A stretch of 64,000 nucleotides of DNA from positions 3,720,001 through 3,784,000 of the forward strand of contig NC_079237.1 of assembly GCF_028502605.1 (NCBI RefSeq). The letters are read 5' to 3'. A model generated the notes under the pieces. That model worked only from the letters and a program-made list of their open reading frames with translations, did no database searches and had not been told where the DNA came from. Positions 47,529 to 56,944 of this stretch are shown piece after piece (within the stretch, counting starts at the first letter, position 1; every line of letters starts with the position of its first letter). A program made the position numbers and the translations under genes. The stretch is from Trichoderma breve (taxonomy: Eukaryota > Ascomycota > Sordariomycetes > Hypocreales > Hypocreaceae).

Positions 47529-48609
47529 AAATATCCAATGATTTGGTGTTTCATGAATAGAAGTATATAGCACAATGCTACACGTATTCAATCATTACAA
47601 TTAGTCTCTTTCTTGAGTCAGTAAAATACACGCAGCAGGAGACATATAGTCCAGCAATGCATAGCGCTACAATCAGAATCATAAGCCAAACTTGAATGTT
47701 TCCTATTGGTGTTGGTTTTGTATTGTATATGTCTATGATTAATGGTAAAATGTATGGAGATACCTAAAGCTCAAGAAATCCACTGCCATGAATCAGAAGA
47801 ACCGTCGCTTGTAGCCGTCGTAGCCGTCCAACCGTCGTAGACCCTCTCAAGGGACCGCCTTGATGTCGGCCGGTCCGTGAGCTTTCTGTTTCTAGCCAGA
47901 TTCTCCATTACTTAGCTCAAACAGGCTTGTTCTTTAGCCTCAAATTGGATACCCGTGCTGGATTGCCGTGAGGCTTCCCCGCGTTATTCCCCCCGCAGTG
48001 GCCGCCCCGCGTCTCCCGCGTTTCTTCAACGTTCATCCCACTGGGCTAGTGCGAACCGGATCATGATATCGGCTAAGGGTTGGATGGCGTACGCCCGGCA
48101 TCCGATGCTCGGACCATCCTTTGCTCTTGTCTGTATGTGCTTGTGGCCCTTAATGTGCTCCTAAGTCGGTGGCAATGACATGGTAGTCAGCTTAGCGTAA
48201 GCCTTCGGTGGCTATAGCACGGAGTAGCTGGGCAAACTGGGCAATAATTGCTGTGTGTGATCAAATTCCCGCGCGATATCCCAGCCGGAGCAACCGCCGG
48301 TTTGCATGTCCCATTTCTCATGTTTCTGTAGAGTGGCCAGGCGTCGCCAAGCGAGGGATTTGACAATCAAATGAAACACTACGCAAGGACGGAGATTTGT
48401 ATGTGGAATCTTCATCATCTAAAAGATAACAATCCTGCCAAAGCGAGGCGGCTACTCAAGTAATCTTGAATTACGATCCGAACCGGGTTTCTTTCCGACC
48501 CCTTCTTACTGCAGTTTGATTTGGCGTCGGCAATTGGCCGTCGCTTATCACCCATTGTCGGCTTCATACCAGTCCATACCCGACAGCTCCCTCATATACG
48601 CGCGACAGT
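47529..48609. other. Intergenic, 1.1 kb
   Basis: Upstream region of the second Zn2Cys6 gene. Repeated GTAGCCGTC/ACCGTCGTAG words cluster at 47812-47839, and CGG pairs occur at 47869-47875 (CGGCCGG). No gene recognised. Confidence 0.4.
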
Positions 48610-50751
48610 ATGCCTACGAAAAAGGTCAAGGATAGTGACCGACGACGATGTGCCAGAGCATGCACAAACTGCAAGCGGCGCAAAGAGCGCTGCGATGGAC
48701 GACAACCATGCCGACGGTGTGTAGAGAGAGGAGTTGTCTCCGAGTGCAGTCTATGTCTTCGTCGACAGTCTACTTTCATGGCCTCAGCGCTGCCAAGTCC
48801 TCTGTCTGAACTGTCGGATCCACGGTGTACAACTATCGAAACTCGAGGCAGTGCGCTGCCGGATCATAACAATGAGCAATCGCACGGATTTCAACATGAG
48901 ATGGCACTGAGGTTTCCTCATCTTTCGAGGTTGATCAAAGATGATAGAGGCACCTTCATGTTCATCGGCGACTCTGCCAACCACAGCTTTCTCCAGAATA
49001 TTCGTCGCATTGTTCGCGAGCGTGTGGGGGATTGTATCTTTGTCGATGATCCAATGCGGCACTACATGGTTGAGGCATGTCCAAGCAAAGGTCATAATTC
49101 AATCCTTCATCATGGGACAGAGCCACCACCTAGACCGACTGAGGACGAAGCAAAATCATTTGTGTACTGGTACCGGCAAGCCACGCACTCCATTCTCCAG
49201 CTTTTCGACGACGCCAAAATATGTGACGATATCCTTGAGTGGCTACGTCTACCTCAAGAGCCCGTTGATGCAATCAGTGCCACGTATTCGTTGATACTGG
49301 CCATTGGCGCCCAGGCGTGTCCCGACGACTACGACGAGAGAGCCGAGCGACATTTTAACTATGGAAGATATGTGACATTGGCAACTCTAATGGATGACCC
49401 AAGCATTGCCACCACGCAATGCCATGTTCTTATAGCCATGTATCTTCTGGCCCAATCACGCAGGAACGCCGCCTTTATGTACTTGGGTATAGCTGTACGT
49501 GGAGCTTACGCGCTGGGACTTCACAGAGAAGATGTTTCTGCATTGTACGATGCGACCGAGTACATGACAAGAGAGCGTCTATGGAAAGGCATCAGAACTC
49601 TGGATTTGTTCATGAGTGCATCACTCGGCAGACCGCCGGCCACCCTGGAAACTCGCGATACCGCATCGAAGGAGCACTATTCAGCCATGAACGACTTGTC
49701 ATACATTTTTGAGAACATATTAACTGAAGTTTATGCAAAGAGAATGATCACAACGGAATGCCTCAAGAAAATCAGCGAGCTTCATCGGAGCTGGGCGACC
49801 AGATTCGGTGGCGGCCTGAGAGTGGACAACATTCCTCCTCGTGACGAAGTACAAACAGAAGCTGGGAATGGCCCAAATCTCGGGCTCATTCATCTGAAAG
49901 AGGCATATTATTGGACCATCATGCTATTATCTCGACCCTTTTTAATCGACTATATTTCTTCGTCATCGCCGCCAGAAGAGAGGGATTCATCTTCCACCCC
50001 AAGTCAGCCCACATCTTCCTTGTCCCCGTCACGCAACATTCTTGCTCAAGCATGTGTCGACTCAGCTGTTCGTACTATTGATCTCTTTCAGCCGCTATTA
50101 ACCAACAAGTTGACACCGAAGAGGCTGCCGTTTGTTGTGAATTCAGCATTTGCAGCATCACTGATCATTGGGGTTGCTCTCTTCAGCGATCTGGAAGGAT
50201 CCGTGCCATTGCGAAGGAAACGATTGGGGGACGCTTGTAAGGTGTTGGAAAAATTCAGCGTCCACGACCCAGTGACAAAGCGCTATCTAGGGATCGTAGA
50301 GAAGCTGATCAGTGCTTGCGATACCTTCTTGGAACTACAGCAGCAAAAGAGGATGGTATACAATAACGATCTAATCGGAAGGCTATTTGGCCGCCTCGAT
50401 GAAGAGGTCACAATGAAAGACGCAAAGACTACCAACGGGAACTCTGGAGATGTGACTCAGTGGCACAGAGTCTGGGAATCAGAACCAGTAGCGCTCAGTC
50501 AACCGACTCCACCGGCAACAGAAACCAGCGCCATGGTGAACAGCCACACAGAAAATGAAGCTTTGGGAGAAATCAGATATGACTGCGATGATCCGTCACT
50601 TCAAAATCAGAGCATAGTCAGCGACATCGGAAACTTTTTATCCCCAAGAACCCTTTGGTTTGATGCGTATGACAATGGTACGCTATTTCCTACCGTCGGA
50701 GTTAGTATGTTGGACTTTGCAAGTCTAGAAGGAGACCATCATAACGGTTAG
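48610..50751 (+). CDS. Zn2Cys6 transcription factor with fungal_trans domain
   Basis: Intronless, 713 residues. Zinc cluster at residues 18-46: ACTNCKRRKERCDGRQPC then RRCVERGVVSEC, i.e. C-X2-C-X6-C-X5-C-X2-C-X8-C, the longer last spacing of one Zn2Cys6 subgroup. The fungal-specific regulatory domain spans about 190-460 (YWYRQATHSILQLFDD, VLIAMYLLAQSRRNAAFMYLGIAVRGAYALGLHRE, RERLWKGIRTLDLFMSASLGRPP). The Ser/Thr/Pro-rich and acidic C terminus may activate transcription. It converges with the salicylate-hydroxylase-like gene 152 bp away, a natural candidate target. Confidence 0.93.
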   Translation: MPTKKVKDSDRRRCARACTNCKRRKERCDGRQPCRRCVERGVVSECSLCLRRQSTFMASALPSPLSELSDPRCTTIETRGSALPDHNNEQSHGFQHEMALRFPHLSRLIKDDRGTFMFIGDSANHSFLQNIRRIVRERVGDCIFVDDPMRHYMVEACPSKGHNSILHHGTEPPPRPTEDEAKSFVYWYRQATHSILQLFDDAKICDDILEWLRLPQEPVDAISATYSLILAIGAQACPDDYDERAERHFNYGRYVTLATLMDDPSIATTQCHVLIAMYLLAQSRRNAAFMYLGIAVRGAYALGLHREDVSALYDATEYMTRERLWKGIRTLDLFMSASLGRPPATLETRDTASKEHYSAMNDLSYIFENILTEVYAKRMITTECLKKISELHRSWATRFGGGLRVDNIPPRDEVQTEAGNGPNLGLIHLKEAYYWTIMLLSRPFLIDYISSSSPPEERDSSSTPSQPTSSLSPSRNILAQACVDSAVRTIDLFQPLLTNKLTPKRLPFVVNSAFAASLIIGVALFSDLEGSVPLRRKRLGDACKVLEKFSVHDPVTKRYLGIVEKLISACDTFLELQQQKRMVYNNDLIGRLFGRLDEEVTMKDAKTTNGNSGDVTQWHRVWESEPVALSQPTPPATETSAMVNSHTENEALGEIRYDCDDPSLQNQSIVSDIGNFLSPRTLWFDAYDNGTLFPTVGVSMLDFASLEGDHHNG

Positions 50752-50903
50752 TGCAGGTAATGGGAAAAGATAATGTATCATCATGACACGAACAATTTGT
50801 ATTCTATGCTATTATAGCTATTTTTATTTGTAGCTAGCTTTTGAATCCATGGAACAAACTTCCGTACGTTCTATTGGTCTAACATCTCTGATTGTGCAGG
50901 TGT

Positions 50904-52635
50904 TTATAACTTACTAGCACGCAAAGCAATCGCATTGTCTAGAAGAGAGTCTGACCTCGAAACCTTTGACGCTTCTTCTGCGCTTGCAGTGTTTTCCCCA
51001 GAGCTCTTAACCACTTTCTGAAATGCCTTTTCTACATCATGTTCAGAGAGCCACTGCAGATCTGGCCGGCTTCTCATTCTGGCTCGAAGCGCCTCATCTG
51101 CTGCCTCGGGTGTCTCATACGTCGGGGCCTTGCGACTTATTAAGCCATGGACGATGCTCAACAGGCGAGCCGTATGTGGTCTTCTTGTTTGGTCATATAA
51201 GCTAAATGCTCGGCGAATGTTTTCTTGGGAAAATGAAAGATTTGGTGCGCCGGATGAAAAGACCTGCTTAAAAGCTAGTCCGAGTGCGAGGGAGTCGTCG
51301 AGAGCCAACGAGCCACCTGCAGCGAAAGAGCCTCCATGAGTGTGAGCTGCATCACCCACCAGAGTGACGCGTGAGTTAGGGATCCAAGAGGGTAGCGCAT
51401 CGCCCGCGTAATTAGGATAAAGACGAGCGTGTGGTGTCAGCTCCGTAAGAGCTTTAATGACGGGGTGCCAATCCTGTTGAAGCTGTTAGTTTTACGGTGC
51501 AAACAATGCACTCTAATCAATCTCGAACCTTGTATTTCTCTCTCAGGAATTGGACATTGCCGGCCTGGTCCCATGTAATTGACTTTTCTAATTCTTCGGC
51601 ACTGCGCCCATCATCGTAAGCACCAACAACCGTGTATAAACCCTTGCCTTGTACAAAGTCAGCCATGCATTCTCTTAATCGTAAAGGGCTGAGTCAATAT
51701 TAATACCAAGTCTTGAGGAAAAGAATGTGTCTTTATTTCCCCACTGGTGAATAATTAGCAGAGTTCATAGTCGATAATGGGAAAATGTTATAGCCCACCC
51801 AGTGAGCAGCGTCAGCTGGCAAATCAGGCACTTTGCCCTCAACCAGCGCTGCGTCAAACGTAGATCTCATGAATACTTTTCCGCTAAACCTCAGTTTGTA
51901 ATCCGGATAGAATGCAGCTCTAACTTTCTATTGGAAATATTAGTATGCACATTGGCCAGTTAGTATGAAATCATTGGCTTACTGATCGAATTCCATCTGC
52001 TCCTATCAAAATGTCTCCGTGAGCGCTGGTGCCGTCTTCGAAGAAGAGAACAACGCCTTCGTTATTGGCTTCAGCGTGAGATATCTTCTTATTCAAATGA
52101 ATCCATTCCTTTGGTACGTGCTCCTGCAGGGCCGCATGAATGTGTCCTCTGTGGAATCGTGTCGTCTGATGGCGTCGATCAGGCACATTAGCGAAGGTAT
52201 CGACTGATACCACTTCATTCGTTTTCCAATGCCTTATTCATCACACGATTAGAGTAATTTATAAAAGTCGTCTAATTAGATAGAGATACTATACCTGTAG
52301 AAGTGCGGTATTCCACTCGGACCGCGGAAACCAATTTCGTCACTCAGAGCAGAATGTACTCCCAATTTTTCAAGTGTTCGTAGGCCCTGCGATCTGACGA
52401 TTAGCAGCTGGCAACGTAAAAATCTCATCAAATTCTGCAACATCTGAATTGTAGATCTTACATTGGGGCTGAGGGCAATGCTAGCTCCGATTTCCCGGAG
52501 TTCTGGGGCCTGCTCATACAGCTGGATATCTAGATCAGGTATGCCAGAGATCCGTGTAAGTGAGATTGCAGTTGCCAAGCCAGCGATGCCAGCACCGGCG
52601 ATTATGACTCGAAGTGGCTTTGAGTTGTTAGCCAT
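50904..52635 (-). CDS. FAD-dependent monooxygenase, salicylate hydroxylase/6-hydroxynicotinate monooxygenase-like
   Basis: Seven exons, 52635-52462, 52386-52295, 52232-51983, 51927-51799, 51743-51707, 51647-51529 and 51473-50904, give 456 residues. The ATG at 52635 precedes the FAD loop VIIAGAGIAGLATAISL directly; an in-frame ATG 20 codons earlier is less likely. DG motif ILIGADGIRSKVRAAF and GD motif VTLVGDAAHTHGGSFAAGGSLALDDSLALG are intact. The class A flavoproteins of this type hydroxylate, and often decarboxylate, aromatic acids such as salicylate or 6-hydroxynicotinate. Exon 5 has only 37 nt. The neighbouring TNA1/DAL5-type permease is of the kind that imports such anions. Confidence 0.91.
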
Positions 52636-53295
52636 CCTTGCAGATGTGTGCCTGTCTTTTTTCGAATGATGAAGATTCCTGATTGGCGGCGTCACAGTCA
52701 GCGAAATGCAAACTGTAACATTCTTTTATATCCGCTTGAAAGTTCGCCGAATCTGAGCTCCCATCACGCTAATTAATAGGAATTTCTAATCTTTTGATGA
52801 AGAAGCGTTCAGATAGATTGAATTTGATACTGAACTATGGGTGTAATGGCAGAAAGATATGTAAGACTTTAACCGGATGCGGGCTGATATGCCCATACTG
52901 AGATCTATGATAGGCCTATAAAAAAGCACGTCAACTCCACGACCATGACGCAAGACCACTACGCCGGATATCACAACTCCGGGAATATTACCTACCATCG
53001 GATGCATTCCCGCGGCAATCTCTCTTATTTTGTCTCTTACTTGATAACAAAACTTATAAATGTGCTCCCTGGCATATTGACTCCGCACATTCGGCACTAC
53101 TGCATATCTATGCTCATTGGGGAAACGTAACAAGATGATAATTAGCGATGACGATCGATACTAGATCAATGGCGCCATATTAGATACGTGTAGAGCTTCA
53201 TATTTGGATAAAAGAGCAGACGTGAAAAAAGTATCGTGTAGAAGTCTGAGACAGGCCTTCGTTACCCTTTGGTCAGTAATTTCCGTGTTACAACC
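52636..53295. other. Divergent promoter, FAD monooxygenase / anion permease
   Basis: 660 bp between start codons. No repeated site stands out. The divergent layout suggests joint control of uptake and first oxidation. Confidence 0.4.
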
Positions 53296-55376
53296 ATGTC
53301 GTCAAAAATTGCGTACGAGGAAACGACACACTCGCAGCAAGATTCCCAAGAGGAAAATGAGTCTGTGAGGGCCACGCTCAAATTGTCTGATCGTTCAGCC
53401 GACGAGAGCTACAAGCTCTTTTCCAAGGTCCAGGTATCCGATCCGACACCGGAAGAAGCTCGAATCATTCGCAATAAATGTCTCTGGAGAATCCTTCCTT
53501 TCCTATGCATTGGATATCATCTGATGTATGTGGATAAGCAAACAGTACGTTGGTTGCAGCTGCTTGAATGCCAGTTTTGTATTGCCGTTATTAACAAGCA
53601 GTCGTTGGTCTGGGTATAGCTAGGGAGCTCGGCAATCCTTGGCATCCTAGAAGATGCAAAATTGAATTCAAACCAATACAACTGGCTCTCATCTATATTT
53701 TACTTCGGTTACATGGTGGCCGAGTGGCCGCAAAACTGGGCTCTGCAACGCTTTCCTGTTGGGAAATGGCTGGCCGGCAATCTTATTGTTTGGTGCGTAG
53801 GTCTGGATTAACGTTTTTAAACACCCATCTCCATTGGTATTGACCCGATTGGCTAATTATCTGCGGTATTCACAGGGGTGGCATAACGTTGCTGCATATC
53901 CCATGCAATAACTTTGCGTCTCTTTTTGTCGTCCGATTCCTCCTCGGGCTAAGCGAAGCCTGCATTGTGCCCGCGTTTCTCCTCTCCATGTCCATGTTCT
54001 TCACATACCAAGAACAGGCCGTGATGATGTCAGTCATGTGGTCGATTGGCAACTCTAGCCCTATCACTTCAGGCTTCCTCTCTTATGGTGTGCTGTGGAT
54101 TAAAACAGGGTCATTTCACCCTTGGAAATGGCTGATGGGCATGTCCCCTCGCTCTCATTCGTTGTGCAATGTTCTAGCAGCTAATCAATCCTCTACAGTT
54201 ATCACTGGTGTAATTACCATCATATTCGGGGGTTTAGTATACTTGTTCTTCCCTGATAGCCCCCTGCACGCCGACTTTTTGACTTATGAGGAACGAGCTC
54301 AAGCGATCTTGAGGATAAAGGGCAACAATTCTGGTATCGAGCAGAAGCAATTCAAGAAACATCAGTAAGAGAAATGACTTCTCAAAATAGGTTCTTCATA
54401 GCCTAATACTGGCGTCACAGATTTATTGAAGCCATCAAAGACCCGAAAACATGGTTGTTTGCCCTACATGCTTGGTCTCAAGAGATGGGCAATGGCATTA
54501 ACAACCAGACTTCGTTAATCATCAACTCATTTGGCTTCACAGTTTTTCAAACCACGTTGCTTAGCACTGTGAGCGGAGTTATAGCGTTCTTTACGCTCTC
54601 TGCAGCCGCAATTACGCTACACTTTACCCGGGTAAGTTGTGGGCTCTAGTTTCCTGAGCATGCATGTTAATTAAGTCGTTAGAACTCCCGAGCATGGATA
54701 TCCCTCATCGCATACGTACCTGCTGTCATATCCAGCATACTATTGTTAGGTATTTCTCAAAGGCTTCCGTGAATGGTGTATGTGTATCTAATCATCATAA
54801 CATATAGCTCTCCCATGGTCTAATCGCTGGGGCCTCATTGTGGGTGTCTGGCTACGATACACAACTGGTGTACCATATGCTGTTGTAATGATATGGGCCG
54901 CAAATGCATCTGCTGGACACACCAAAAAGACAACAGTTATTGCGCTCTACCATATTGGATATGGACTGGGAAACATCATCTCACCCCAACTTTTCGAGCC
55001 CAGATGGAAGCCTCGATACAAGCCCACCTGGATCATTTTGCTCGTTGTATGTAGGGGTAGCCACACTTCTGGTTCACATCGGCTAACAGACGACAGGTTG
55101 CTGCTATTCTCCCTTCTATCATCATCATTACTCTTCGAATATATCTCAGCCGCGAGAATAAGCGGCGGGACAAACTCGAAGCAGATAATGTTGTAGCCAA
55201 CAACGGTCTTGTAGAAACGACAAACGCCGATGGGACCAAAGATGTTCGTGTGGTGGACACTAACCAGCTGGACTTGACAGACAGGGAGAATCTGAAATTG
55301 TGAGTGCATGATTGACTGTCTCTTGGGACATGGATGAAATTGGAAGCTAACTTCATTTAGTCGGTATGTTCTGTAA
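53296..55376 (+). CDS. MFS anion:cation symporter, TNA1/DAL5 (allantoate/nicotinate permease) family
   Basis: Nine exons, 53296-53544, 53620-53792, 53876-54138, 54199-54364, 54421-54631, 54683-54749, 54808-55046, 55097-55299 and 55361-55376, give 528 residues. Twelve predicted membrane spans. Family landmarks: RNKCLWRILPFLCIGYHLMYVDKQT, SSIFYFGYMVAEWPQNWALQRFPVGKWL, RFLLGLSEACIVPAF, TYEERAQAILRI, LYHIGYGLGNIISPQ, and the conserved end DLTDRENLKFRYVL, of which the last residues sit on a 16-nt terminal exon. Intron 3 (54139-54198) needs a GC donor; reading straight through is open and in frame but inserts 20 foreign residues inside a membrane span. Likely imports an organic anion such as an aromatic acid. 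Confidence 0.9.
54139..54198 (+). other. Apparent GC-AG intron, in frame and stop-free
   Basis: 60 nt from GCATGT to CTCTACAG with a CTAATC branch-like site near 54181. Splicing joins KWLM to VITGV as expected for the family; the first GT available (54142) would put the downstream exon out of frame. Confidence 0.6.
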
Positions 55377-56188
55377 ATATGCAGATTCTGCCATTCGGTT
55401 TCTCTATAAGCTTTCTCGAAGCCATTTGTTACCAAGAATCTATATATCAAAATCCTTTTCAACTAAATTAATATTCTGAATTATGCCATCCTCATGCAAA
55501 TTGCATATGCCACACTACTATAGCGCTCATTGCCGGGAAAGCCGTTATGGTTGGTTAATCAAGACATACCCGCCATCGTGTAAGTTACATATTGTAACAA
55601 AACAACAGTCAGCTTCACTTAAATCAGCTTACAAGAGCCTTCGACTGGTTGAATGATACGGGCGGCATGTCAAACAATGGAATCTATACTCGTGATAGAA
55701 AGGGAGGGCGCGCGCTTTCCTATTAGGGTAGAGCTATGGAGCGCAAAAAGAAAAAAGGAAAATTTCGATTCCCAAAAGGCCGTTATTTTCATGACGCCAT
55801 GCTAACGTGATGAAGTTAGCATCTACTTGCCTTGTGGAAAATTGAGTTTAATTCTGGAAATATCCACAGGCCAAGTTTTCAAGGCAACACGATTTATAGC
55901 TGAATAGCCTGTACGAATCTCACCTTCGTCTAAGCTTTAACCCCTGGGACGGAAAAAGCGTCCCAGCAATCGACGGAAAAATGCCACATTAGATACAAAG
56001 ACGGAAAAGCGCCACTGCAATTATTCATTAAAGTCCCGGTGATCTAACCAATTGTATTTCACGAAAGCATAATTTTATCTACCGAATAGCAAATTGATTG
56101 GATATGACGAACGATTACGAAGGTCTATATACAATATTGTACAAGCCGGTGCGGAAATAGACTTGTATTTCCTAAGATACAGGCTTTC
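55377..56188. other. Intergenic between convergent genes, with GACGGAAAA repeats
   Basis: 0.8 kb. GACGGAAAA occurs at 55948, 55972 and 56000 (24 and 28 bp apart). The first copy is inside a perfect hairpin-type repeat, GGGACG-N7-CGTCCC (55946-55964). No gene recognised. Confidence 0.5.
55946..56010. repeat. Three spaced GACGGAAAA words, the first inside an inverted repeat
   Basis: Copies at 55948-55956, 55972-55980 and 56000-56008. The arms GGGACG and CGTCCC flank a 7-nt GAAAAAG loop at 55946-55964. It lies between two convergent 3' ends, so a promoter role is not obvious; it could be a terminator-like or chance structure. Confidence 0.45.
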
Positions 56189-56944
56189 TCATTTAGTAAA
56201 TGTCTCAACGGCCCTCACGATAAAGTCAGCCGTCTCTTTCGGCTTGCTGAGCATTGGCGAATGGCTCGTGTGGATTTGCTCAACAATAACATCACCCCCT
56301 TGCTGCTTGGCATTCTCGGCAATGCCCAATTGAACCTCCGTCGGGAAAGTTCTATCGTCAGTCGTGATCAAGTATCGAGTTGGAACATCTTTCCAGCCGG
56401 AATAAACATGCTCCCCATTATCTGTAAGGGACTTCAAGGAATGCTTCAGAAGTCGGCTGACCCAGTATTTGCCTTCTTCTTCCGGGAGATCGTGGTAGAA
56501 CAGCTCCCTCGTATCAACTATCAGCGTAGCGAATCCCGTATCGGTATCTGCCCTCCAAAATGGGGGCGGATTGCCACCAATTCCTTCGAGGAAGCCAACG
56601 CCCGTAACACAATAGCCCGTTGCCATCATGGCAATGCCAATGACACGTCCAGGCCGCTCACTTGTGGCTTCAGTCAAGCCCTTGATAGCGCTTGGACCCA
56701 CCATTCCGCCGTATGAGTGAACTACGACCACAACATCTTGGCCTTTAGTAACTTCAGCCAAGATAGCATTTCTGACCTCTTGGATGTCGTCGAATATACC
56801 CTTCGTCGGATCAGACCGGGTTGAAGGATGAGAGGTACAGACTGTTTTGTAGCCCTGAGGTTCCAACTCAGCAGTAAGTTTGTTCCATGTATCAGGGCTG
56901 TGCCATGCTCCAGATACAAAAATAAGGGTAGGTTTGGGAGTCAT
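56189..56944 (-). CDS. Alpha/beta-hydrolase fold protein
   Basis: Intronless, 251 residues from the ATG at 56944 (MTPKPTLIFVSGAWHSP); an in-frame ATG at 57007 would add 21 residues with no clear feature. Nucleophile elbow VVVVVHSYGGMVG (Ser77), oxyanion-loop start VSGAWHSPDTW, and the C-terminal catalytic histidine in QIHTSHSPMLSKP match the methyl-esterase/hydroxynitrile-lyase-like group of small hydrolases common in fungi. Probable esterase or C-C/C-O hydrolase; substrate unknown. Position beside the aromatic-acid monooxygenase and permease hints at release of an aromatic acid from an ester, an inference from context. Confidence 0.88.
   Translation of the reverse strand: MTPKPTLIFVSGAWHSPDTWNKLTAELEPQGYKTVCTSHPSTRSDPTKGIFDDIQEVRNAILAEVTKGQDVVVVVHSYGGMVGPSAIKGLTEATSERPGRVIGIAMMATGYCVTGVGFLEGIGGNPPPFWRADTDTGFATLIVDTRELFYHDLPEEEGKYWVSRLLKHSLKSLTDNGEHVYSGWKDVPTRYLITTDDRTFPTEVQLGIAENAKQQGGDVIVEQIHTSHSPMLSKPKETADFIVRAVETFTK

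Noticed and set aside
53876..54364. Reading straight through 54139-54198 as one exon of the permease
   Set aside because: The frame stays open, but 20 polar residues would interrupt a membrane span; the family sequence is restored by GC-AG splicing.
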